This document shows, in pieces, positions 8,199-14,949 of a stretch of 31,912 nucleotides of DNA (position 1 is the first letter of the stretch; the number at the start of each line of letters is the position of its first letter). The notes below the pieces were generated by a model that saw only the letters and a list, made by a program, of their open reading frames with translations, was not told where the DNA came from and made no database searches. The translations under genes and the position numbers were made by a program. The stretch is from UBA6136 sp964386975 (GTDB lineage Bacteria > Pseudomonadota > Gammaproteobacteria > Methylococcales > Methylococcaceae), in the NCBI GenBank assembly GCA_964386975.1, contig CAYLUS010000025.1, positions 1 through 31,912 on the forward strand, in the 5' to 3' direction.

Positions 8199-8698
8199 TT
8201 GTTGTAACTAAATTCAACCCGTCGATTCTTCTGCCAAACCGATTCACCCTGACCCGGCATTGCCGGCTTTTCCTCACCATAACTGACCTGCCGGAGCTGG
8301 TTCTGGCTAACACCCTGCTGCCGGAGAAGGCGCCACACGAACTGCGTTCGGCGTTCGGCCAAAGCCAGATTGTATTCGGCAGAGCCCCGCTCATCGGCAT
8401 GTCCTTCCAAAGTCACCTGAACCCCAGGATGAGTCAGCAAGTAGTCGCCTTGGGCCTGCAGCGCCTCATCTGATGATGGGAGAATATCAACTCCATCTTT
8501 TGCAAAATAGACACACACACCCCGCGGCGGAGCTGTGATCGGGGCCTTGGTCATCAAAGAGGGCTGCCTATTCGTTACTGCCACTTCGGCGTCCACTTCA
8601 TCCTGAGGCCGACGCGAGTCCGGCATATGCTGCAAACTGCACGCCCCTCCCCCAAGGAGGGTAAAGGCCAGGAGAGCAAGGCACGCGAGCTTAACCAT
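8195..8698 (-). CDS. pal: Peptidoglycan-associated lipoprotein Pal
   Basis: Outer-membrane lipoprotein of 167 residues that anchors the outer membrane to peptidoglycan. The N-terminal hydrophobic stretch ends in a lipobox-like GGGAC, which is less canonical than LxGC but has the invariant Cys. The OmpA-like peptidoglycan-binding domain is clear: VYFAKDGVDILPSSDEAL, then LEGHADERGSAEYNLALAERR and KNRRVEFSY at the end. It lies 19 bases after tolB and overlaps cpoB by ATGA, as in normal tol-pal operons. Confidence 0.95.
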   Translation of the reverse strand: MVKLACLALLAFTLLGGGACSLQHMPDSRRPQDEVDAEVAVTNRQPSLMTKAPITAPPRGVCVYFAKDGVDILPSSDEALQAQGDYLLTHPGVQVTLEGHADERGSAEYNLALAERRTQFVWRLLRQQGVSQNQLRQVSYGEEKPAMPGQGESVWQKNRRVEFSYNK

Positions 8699-8717
8699 CG
8701 CCTTTCATCCACGCCGA

Positions 8718-10031
8718 TCAGGGTGACCAGGCAGCCGCACGTACATCCCCTCCTGGTGAGGGGATATTCACGGGCGGCTGTCCATCTATCGACAATCGGA
8801 CCAAGCCGGCCCCCCGCTCCGTCTGTTCGACCATCAATACCTCCCGGCCATTGGGGGAAAATGACGGCGATGAGTCCTGAGGCCCTTTGCTGATCAATTT
8901 GATCTTCCGGCTCGGCGCATACAACAGCGCTATGCAGTCCCCACAATCCCCCCGATGCACCATGACAATGTGGACGCCATCGGGCGCGAAGACCGCGCTG
9001 GCGTTGTATGCCCCCTCAAACGTCAGGCGTTCGGCGTCCCCGCCTTGAGCAGAAATTTCATAAATCTGCGGGGTGCCTCCCCGGTCGGATGTGAATAGCA
9101 GTCGCTTGCCGTCCGGGGACCAGCTGGGCTCCGTCTCGACCGCCTCATCGCGGGTCACGCGATGCAGCGTCCCGCTGCCGACATCCATGAGATAGAGATC
9201 AGGCGTTCCCTCTTTTGAGAGGGACATGGCAATTTCAGTCCCATCGGGAGACCAGGCGGGAGCGCTGTTGATCCCCGCAAATGCCGCAAGGCGTCGGCGG
9301 GCACCTGTGACCAGATCCTGGATAAAGATGGCGGAGTTGCCTTCCTCGAAGGAGACATAGGCCATCCGATGTCCATCCGGAGACCATGCTGGCGAAAGCA
9401 ACGGCTCTTTGGAAGAGACAATCACCCGGGCATCCTCGCCATCTCGATCCGCCACGATGAGCCGATAGCGATTCTGACCTGCCGCCTGTTCCTTGAGCAC
9501 CCATGCAAGGCGGCTATTAAAACCCCCTTGACTGCCGGTCAGCGTCCGATAGATATGATCAGCCGCGGCATGCGCCGCATGACGTGCATCCCCCTCCCCA
9601 AGCGGGAGAACGGTATCGAGTAAAGCTTGGCTCTTGGATAAGGCATAAAGCGCCAAGTGCAGGTGAAGGTCCTGAGTACGGGGGGCCGTCTGGATGGCAC
9701 CCGTTAGCAGGTAAGCCTCACCCAACCCGCCCCAACGGGCGAAATCGGGCGGCTGGCCTGCAGCGAGCCGCTCCGGCTGCTGCAACTCTGGAATCAGATG
9801 AAATCGACCACTGCCCTCAAGATCCTGTGCAATGAGCGCCTGAATGGCACCTGTCAACGGACGCTCGCCCTCAAAAGGAGCGACCGCAAGGGTAAACACG
9901 TGTGTTGTTGTCGCTCCCTCCGCCGCAGGACTTCGAGGAGAAACACCCCATCCAAGCATGAGCCAAAGACCCATCATGCAGAGAGAAAAGTGGTTCCGAC
10001 CTTCAGGCCGCCGAAACGGGCGCCCGGTCAT
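8718..10031 (-). CDS. tolB: Periplasmic beta-propeller protein TolB
   Basis: Periplasmic protein of 437 residues that binds Pal and, in known systems, the C-terminal domain of TolA. A long signal peptide (hydrophobic core around residues 16-30) precedes the TolB N-terminal domain (LAVAPFEG, IAQDLEGSGRFHLIP), followed by the six-bladed propeller with repeated SPAWSPDG, APAWSPDG, PSWSPDGK and PSFSPNGR motifs. Only about ten residues separate the likely signal cleavage site from LAVAPF, while E. coli TolB has a longer mature N-terminus carrying the TolA box. A CGDC motif (8934-8945) sits in a late blade. The ATG overlaps the ybgC stop (ATGA), leaving no room for tolQRA. Confidence 0.95.
   Translation of the reverse strand: MTGRPFRRPEGRNHFSLCMMGLWLMLGWGVSPRSPAAEGATTTHVFTLAVAPFEGERPLTGAIQALIAQDLEGSGRFHLIPELQQPERLAAGQPPDFARWGGLGEAYLLTGAIQTAPRTQDLHLHLALYALSKSQALLDTVLPLGEGDARHAAHAAADHIYRTLTGSQGGFNSRLAWVLKEQAAGQNRYRLIVADRDGEDARVIVSSKEPLLSPAWSPDGHRMAYVSFEEGNSAIFIQDLVTGARRRLAAFAGINSAPAWSPDGTEIAMSLSKEGTPDLYLMDVGSGTLHRVTRDEAVETEPSWSPDGKRLLFTSDRGGTPQIYEISAQGGDAERLTFEGAYNASAVFAPDGVHIVMVHRGDCGDCIALLYAPSRKIKLISKGPQDSSPSFSPNGREVLMVEQTERGAGLVRLSIDGQPPVNIPSPGGDVRAAAWSP
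8745..8765. repeat. 8-bp inverted repeat inside the 3' end of tolB
   Basis: ATCCCCTC and GAGGGGAT flank a 5-base CTGGT spacer. On the tolB transcript this would fold into a hairpin about 27 bases before the stop codon and about 50 bases before the pal start. It encodes part of NIPSPGGDV, so codon constraint may explain it. Confidence 0.4.
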
Positions 10032-10468
10032 CTCCCAACCTTCGACACCTGATCGAGCCTTTCATACATGAATTCGGGCACCGCTGTGGGACGAAACGTG
10101 TTCGACGAAATGGCCACCACCCTCACCTCAGCCTCACACAAAACCTCATCCTGGCGAAGAATTTTCTGAGAGAAGACGATACTGGCCGACCTGAGCGCCT
10201 TGAATCCGACGGTGACCTGCAAAAGGTCATCCAATCGTGCGGGCTTCAGATATTCGATCTGGACGGATCGAATCGCAAAAAGAACCGCATGGGATTTTTC
10301 CAGCGCCCCTAACTCGATCGCCATGCTTCTCAGAAATTCGGTTCTGGCACGCTCAAGGAATGCCACATAATCACAATGGTAGACCACGCCACCGGCATCT
10401 GTATTTTCGTAATAGATGCGGACCGGCCATACAAAGCAGGGGGGTACATCGGCGTTTTCAGTCGGCAT
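10028..10468 (-). CDS. ybgC: Tol-Pal-associated acyl-CoA thioesterase YbgC
   Basis: Cytosolic hotdog-fold thioesterase of 146 residues. The family motif YYENTDAGGVVYHCDY is present, with Asp24 as the expected catalytic residue, followed by FLERARTEFLRS and IEYLKPARLDD. In most gammaproteobacteria ybgC is the first gene of ybgC-tolQ-tolR-tolA-tolB-pal-cpoB. Here its stop overlaps the tolB start directly, so the three inner-membrane motor genes are missing between them. Its start overlaps the ruvB end by 11 bases. Confidence 0.95.
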   Translation of the reverse strand: MPTENADVPPCFVWPVRIYYENTDAGGVVYHCDYVAFLERARTEFLRSMAIELGALEKSHAVLFAIRSVQIEYLKPARLDDLLQVTVGFKALRSASIVFSQKILRQDEVLCEAEVRVVAISSNTFRPTAVPEFMYERLDQVSKVGR

Positions 10469-11480
10469 TCGGTTCCTTCACTTTTGGCGGCATCAAACCC
10501 AGATGCAGATAGGCGTTCTGGGTTGCAACCCGCCCTCGTGGCGTTCGCATCATGAAGCCTTGCTGGATGAGATACGGTTCAATTACATCCTCGATCGTAC
10601 CTCGCTCCTCGCCGATGGCAGCAGCCAGATTCTCAACACCCACCGGCCCCCCGTCAAAACGGTCAATGATCGCCTCAAGGAGCTTGCGATCCAGCAAATC
10701 AAAACCATGGCTGTCGACATCCAGCTTTGTCAATGCCTTTTCAGCGAGTTCTCTGGAGACCCGCCCATCACCGAGCACCTCGGCGAAATCCCTCACCCGC
10801 CGCAGCAACCGATTCGCGATCCGCGGAGTGCCCCTTGAACGTCTGGCCACCTCCAGCGCGCCCTCCGGCGTCATATCGACCCCCATGATGCGGGCCGATC
10901 GGCCGACGATCCGACCTAATTCTTCATGGGAGTAAAACTCAAGTCGATGCACAATCCCGAACCGGTCTCTTAAGGGAGAGGTCAAGAGTCCGGCCCGAGT
11001 GGTTGCCCCCACTAGCGTGAAAGGGGGGATGTCCAGCTTGATTGAACGGGCCGCCGGCCCCTCGCCGATCATGATGTCGATTTGATAGTCCTCCATGGCG
11101 GGATACAGGACTTCCTCAACGACCGCGCTCAAACGATGGATCTCATCAATGAAGAGAACATCATGCGCCTCGAGATTCGTCAGGAGAGCAGCGACATCGC
11201 CCGCTTTTTCGAGCACCGGGCCGGAGGTATGCCGAATATTGACGCCCATTTCATTGGCAATGATATTGGCCAGGGTTGTTTTCCCAAGTCCTGGCGGGCC
11301 AAAAATCAGGACATGATCCAACGCTTCGCTGCGTCTTCGGGCCGCCTGGATAAACACATCCATTTGCTCGCGCATTGCCGCCTGACCGATGTAATCGGCC
11401 AGCTTCTTGGGCCGAATGGCACGATCAACAACATCCTCATCCGACTCAGCAGCCGGGGCAATCAACCTTGAATGATTCAT
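10458..11480 (-). CDS. ruvB: Holliday junction ATP-dependent helicase RuvB
   Basis: AAA+ motor of 340 residues that drives branch migration with RuvA. Visible are Walker A GPPGLGKTT, Walker B FIDEIHRL, the sensor-1 VGATTRAG, the arginine-finger region SPLRDRFG, and the C-terminal winged helix ending in RTPRGRVATQNAYLHLG. Length and order are standard. The ATG at 11480 follows the ruvA stop by 21 bases in the usual ruvC-ruvA-ruvB order. Confidence 0.98.
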   Translation of the reverse strand: MNHSRLIAPAAESDEDVVDRAIRPKKLADYIGQAAMREQMDVFIQAARRRSEALDHVLIFGPPGLGKTTLANIIANEMGVNIRHTSGPVLEKAGDVAALLTNLEAHDVLFIDEIHRLSAVVEEVLYPAMEDYQIDIMIGEGPAARSIKLDIPPFTLVGATTRAGLLTSPLRDRFGIVHRLEFYSHEELGRIVGRSARIMGVDMTPEGALEVARRSRGTPRIANRLLRRVRDFAEVLGDGRVSRELAEKALTKLDVDSHGFDLLDRKLLEAIIDRFDGGPVGVENLAAAIGEERGTIEDVIEPYLIQQGFMMRTPRGRVATQNAYLHLGLMPPKVKEPNAD

Positions 11481-11501
11481 GGTCGTGCTGAAACGTCCTG
11501 A

Positions 11502-12098
11502 CTAGCGGGTGGTCGACTGCAGGGCCAGACGAATCAGATCCTCGCTGGTCCGGTTGGTTGCATCAATCTTCTGAACCAGACTTTTAGCGTCCTGCGGCCG
11601 AAAGCCGAGGGCCACCAGCGCAGCCTCCGCCTCATCGACGGCGTTTGCATCAGTGGCACCCATTACCGGCTTCACCGGAGCGCTTCCCCCGACAAGATCA
11701 TCAAGACGGTCCCGCAGCTCGATGATCAAGCGCTCCGCCATTTTCTTGCCAATCCCAGGCAGACGCACCAGCCGTGCAGTATCCTGCGACGCGACGACGC
11801 CCACGAACTCCTCAACACTGATACCCGAGAGAATTCCAAGCGCAACCCGGGATCCGACACCATTGACTTTCAAAAGGGTTCGGAACAGCGACTTTTCGGC
11901 CTCGGTAAGAAAACCAAAGAGGTGGTGGGCATCCTCTCGGATGGCAAGATGGGTATGGAGAAAGAGATCCTGTCCTACCTCCGGTAAGGCAAAGAAGGTC
12001 GACATAGGGGCATCAATTTCATAGCCGACACCCCCCACTTCAAGCACAAGCGCAGGGGGGCGCTTGAGTACCAATCGGCCACGGAGAAAACCTATCAT
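11502..12098 (-). CDS. ruvA: Holliday junction branch migration subunit RuvA
   Basis: DNA-binding subunit of about 198 residues that holds the four-way junction for RuvB. It begins with MIGFLRGRLVLKRPP, the conserved N-terminal OB fold, followed by helix-hairpin-helix segments (LLKVNGVGSRVALGIL and LVRLPGIGKKMAERLI) and a C-terminal domain ending with the RuvB-contacting ALVALGFRPQDAKSLV. The frame is open upstream to 12161, but the family start is the ATG at 12098, which overlaps the ruvC stop (ATGA). There is no strong Shine-Dalgarno sequence, which fits coupled translation. Confidence 0.97.
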   Translation of the reverse strand: MIGFLRGRLVLKRPPALVLEVGGVGYEIDAPMSTFFALPEVGQDLFLHTHLAIREDAHHLFGFLTEAEKSLFRTLLKVNGVGSRVALGILSGISVEEFVGVVASQDTARLVRLPGIGKKMAERLIIELRDRLDDLVGGSAPVKPVMGATDANAVDEAEAALVALGFRPQDAKSLVQKIDATNRTSEDLIRLALQSTTR

Positions 12099-12604
12099 CG
12101 GCGGGGGGGATAACCCGCCTGGGCCAGTCGCAGATGGGTCTGGCGGTGGTGGATATGGCACATGGCAATGCCCAGCGCATCGCTGGCATCTGCCGGGAGG
12201 ACCTCTTTTACGCCAAGCAGGAAGCGCACCATGTGCTGCACTTGCGACTTTTCAGCGCTACCCTTCCCGACCAGCGCCTGCTTGACCTGACGCGCGGCAT
12301 ATTCGTGGACCGGCAGACCGGCATTGACCGCCGCACAAATGGCAGCGCCGCGGGCCTGTCCGAGTTTGAGCGCCGAATCTGCGTTTTTTGACATGAATAC
12401 CTGTTCAATTGCGACTTCGGTCGGACGGTGCTGGCGAATGACCTGATGGAGGCCATCATAAATTTCCTTGATCCGCTCGGGGAGCACTTCACCTTCCGTT
12501 CGAATTGTCCCGAAGGCCACCATGACCGGGCCTTTGACGCCGTCATGGATGATCCCATACCCCGTACATCGGGAACCCGGATCAATACCAAGGATACTGA
12601 CCAT
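12095..12604 (-). CDS. ruvC: Holliday junction resolvase RuvC
   Basis: Endonuclease of 169 residues that cuts Holliday junctions. The RNase H-like fold begins with ILGIDPGSRCTGYG, including the first catalytic Asp; the second acidic residue is in VAIEQVFMSKN, and the last catalytic pair is in ADASDALGIAMCH. Length is normal. The start is 8 bases after the yebC stop and the end overlaps ruvA by four bases. Confidence 0.97.
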   Translation of the reverse strand: MVSILGIDPGSRCTGYGIIHDGVKGPVMVAFGTIRTEGEVLPERIKEIYDGLHQVIRQHRPTEVAIEQVFMSKNADSALKLGQARGAAICAAVNAGLPVHEYAARQVKQALVGKGSAEKSQVQHMVRFLLGVKEVLPADASDALGIAMCHIHHRQTHLRLAQAGYPPRR

Positions 12605-12612
12605 GCGTGAAG

Positions 12613-13359
12613 TCAGCCGAGTTTGGCGAGGATCTCCTCGCTGATATCCGCATTGGAATAGACGCTCTGCACATCATCGAGATCCTCCAACCGCTCAATC
12701 AGTCGAATCATCTTTTCCGCATCGTCCACGCCAAGGGCCACGGTGGTGGAGGCCCGCATGGTGACCTCTGCAGCGTCGAGGGCGAGGCCTGCAGCCTCAA
12801 GAGCCTGGCGAACCCCTGCAAGTCCTTCAGGGTCGACCAGAACCTCGATCGATCCATCCTCCTGAGTCAGAACGTCCTCTGCGCCAGCTTCAAGGGCTAT
12901 GTCCATGACTTGGTTCTCATCCACTCCGGCCGGAAGCAGCACGATGCCCGTCTTGGTGAAGAGATAGCCCACTGAACCATCCGTCCCGAGATTCCCACCG
13001 GCCTTTGAAAAGGCATGACGTACCTCAGCGACGGTCCGCACCCGATTGTCGGTCAGGCAGTCCACCATGACCGCAATACCACCCGGGCCATAACCCTCAT
13101 AACGAATTTCGTCATAGTTATCCCCGTCGAGTGCTCCAGCCCCTTTTTTGATGGCACGCTCGATCGTGTCCTTGGACATGTTGGCCGTCAGGGCCTTGTC
13201 CATGGCTGCGCGAAGGCGAGGGTTATTGGCCGGATCCCCACCACCGGCTCTGGCCGACACCGTGATCTCACGAATCAATTTGGTGAACAATTTGCCTCTA
13301 CGCGCATCCTGGGCACCCTTACGATGCTGGATATTTGCCCATTTGCTATGCCCTGCCAT
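12613..13359 (-). CDS. yebC: YebC/PmpR family protein
   Basis: Cytosolic protein of 248 residues from the YebC/TACO1 family, described as a transcriptional regulator in some bacteria and more recently linked to translation of difficult motifs. The start MAGHSKWANIQHRKGAQDARRGK is highly conserved, and the three-domain organisation with NVGTDGSVGYLF-type and YEGYGPGGIAVMVDC signatures is visible. It heads the yebC-ruvC-ruvA-ruvB block, a common proteobacterial order. The 70-base gap from the ndh stop probably contains its promoter, but I see no convincing -35/-10 pair. Confidence 0.96.
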   Translation of the reverse strand: MAGHSKWANIQHRKGAQDARRGKLFTKLIREITVSARAGGGDPANNPRLRAAMDKALTANMSKDTIERAIKKGAGALDGDNYDEIRYEGYGPGGIAVMVDCLTDNRVRTVAEVRHAFSKAGGNLGTDGSVGYLFTKTGIVLLPAGVDENQVMDIALEAGAEDVLTQEDGSIEVLVDPEGLAGVRQALEAAGLALDAAEVTMRASTTVALGVDDAEKMIRLIERLEDLDDVQSVYSNADISEEILAKLG

Positions 13360-13429
13360 CTTTTAAGCCAACCTCATGTCAAAAAGAGTTCAATTCAATG
13401 CGTAACAAGGCCGATTTTAGCATTTGGGA

Positions 13430-14731
13430 TCAATGCAACTTGATTTTGGGATGGATCCGACGACGGAAGAAGGAAGAAATCATCAACAGCACCATTCGGA
13501 ACGGACCAAACAGAGCAAATTGGTGCATCTTGTAGAGGGAAAGATAGACCATGCGCGCCACAAATCCCTCGATCATGACCGTCCCCATGAGGTTTCCCAT
13601 GAGGTTTCCGACCGTACTGTATTTTCCCAACGAAACCAGGGAGCCGTAATCAAGGTATTTGAAATTCGCTTGACGCTTGCTTGCCAGACGCGCCCGAAGG
13701 TTGCGAAAAACCAAGCTGGCCATCTGATGCGCAGACTGGGCCCTGGGGGGAACGTTGCTGGCTTTTCCTGGCCAGGCGCACGCCGCACAATCGCCAATGG
13801 CATACACATCCGCATCCCGGCTGGTTTGCAGGGTCGGCTGGACCACTAACTGATTGATGCGGTTGGTCTCAAGGCCATCGATTTCATGCAAAAAATCAGG
13901 TGCCTTGACACCTGCGGCCCAGACTTTAGCGGCTGCCCGAATCAGTCGGCCATCGGCAGTCCGAAGGCCCTCCCGGGTCACCTCGACCACTTTAACTCCC
14001 AACTGGACATCGATTCCAAGACTTTGGAGTTCCTCCAGTGTGGCGTTTGAAAGGCGCTCGGGAAGGCCCGGCAACAGCCTGGGTGAGGCTTCAATCAGGT
14101 GAATCTTGATATCCGAGGGTTTCACCCGATCCAGACCGTAGGCATTGAGAAGACGGGCCGCCTGGTAAAGCTGGGCGGAAAGCTCGATACCGGTCGCACC
14201 CCCACCGACGATCGCGACGTCCAGTGCTCCCGGCTCGCTCGCCCCGCCCGGCGTCTGTGCTCTGAGGTAGGCCTCGAGGAGGTGGTTCTGGAACTGTTCA
14301 GCCTCTTGGGTTGAGTCGAGGAACATGCAGTGCTCTGAGACACCCGGTGTGCCAAAGTCGTTACAGATGCTTCCCACCGCGATCACCAGATAATCGTAGG
14401 AAAAATCACGCGCCGGCATGATTTCATCCCCCGAACTGCTGAGCAAAGGCGCCAAAAGAATCCGCTTGGCGGCCCGGTCAAGACCGCTCATTCGCCCAAG
14501 GACAAAACGAAAATCATTCTCACTGGCCTGAGCAAGGTACTCAAGCTCATCATCATGGGAATCCAATGTGCCGGCCGCAACCTCGTGGAGCAACGGCTTC
14601 CAGATATGGGTTCGATTGCTGTCGATAAGCGTCACTTCTGCGCGTCCCGAGGCACCCAACGCGCGCCCCAGCTTGGTGACCAGCTCCAAGCCACCAGCGC
14701 CACCCCCAACAACCACGATTTTTTTCTTCAT
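13430..14731 (-). CDS. ndh: Type II NADH dehydrogenase (NDH-2)
   Basis: Membrane-associated FAD enzyme of 433 residues that oxidises NADH and reduces quinone without pumping protons. The N-terminal dinucleotide fold is VVVGGGAGGLEL, with the HEVAAGTLD and YDYLVIAVGS signatures that follow it; the second Rossmann motif is VAIVGGGATGIELS. VYAIGDCA marks the FAD-contacting segment, and the C-terminal part (FGPFRMVLLMISSFFRRR) is an amphipathic, basic stretch that could attach it to the membrane. GGA precedes the ATG at 14731 by about six bases. It is divergent from relA with 218 bases between starts. Sulfide:quinone reductase is less likely, given the lack of the conserved Cys pair. Confidence 0.9.
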   Translation of the reverse strand: MKKKIVVVGGGAGGLELVTKLGRALGASGRAEVTLIDSNRTHIWKPLLHEVAAGTLDSHDDELEYLAQASENDFRFVLGRMSGLDRAAKRILLAPLLSSSGDEIMPARDFSYDYLVIAVGSICNDFGTPGVSEHCMFLDSTQEAEQFQNHLLEAYLRAQTPGGASEPGALDVAIVGGGATGIELSAQLYQAARLLNAYGLDRVKPSDIKIHLIEASPRLLPGLPERLSNATLEELQSLGIDVQLGVKVVEVTREGLRTADGRLIRAAAKVWAAGVKAPDFLHEIDGLETNRINQLVVQPTLQTSRDADVYAIGDCAACAWPGKASNVPPRAQSAHQMASLVFRNLRARLASKRQANFKYLDYGSLVSLGKYSTVGNLMGNLMGTVMIEGFVARMVYLSLYKMHQFALFGPFRMVLLMISSFFRRRIHPKIKLH

Positions 14732-14949
14732 TTTTATTCCGCATGCTTAATGGTGTGCGCCGCAGTCGATCTCCCGCATCGGCCACAGGCGGCTGTCCAG
14801 CTCGTGAGCCGACCGGACGAATACGCCCGTCATGCCCCGGTAAACCCTTCAAAAGATCCTTCTCTTGAAGCAGACGGCTAAAATAGCGTAATGGCGCATA
14901 ATCTGCATGTCCGATTTCACGTTTTCAGAACGGCCTTTAAGCCGAGCCG

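Noticed and set aside
10028..10031. Hidden or frameshifted tolQ, tolR or tolA between ybgC and tolB
   Set aside because: The two genes overlap by four bases, so there is no space, and no frame here shows TolQRA motifs.
10416..10838. 140-codon open frame antisense to ruvB
   Set aside because: ruvB is certain here; the frame has no recognisable protein and is a by-product of codon bias.
12099..12161. Pro-rich N-terminal extension of RuvA
   Set aside because: It is ruvC sequence in another frame; RuvA begins at the ATG at 12098.
14865..14894. Possible relA promoter TTGAAG-N18-TAATGG
   Set aside because: Both hexamers are weak, and several equally poor alternatives lie nearby, so it cannot be separated from background.
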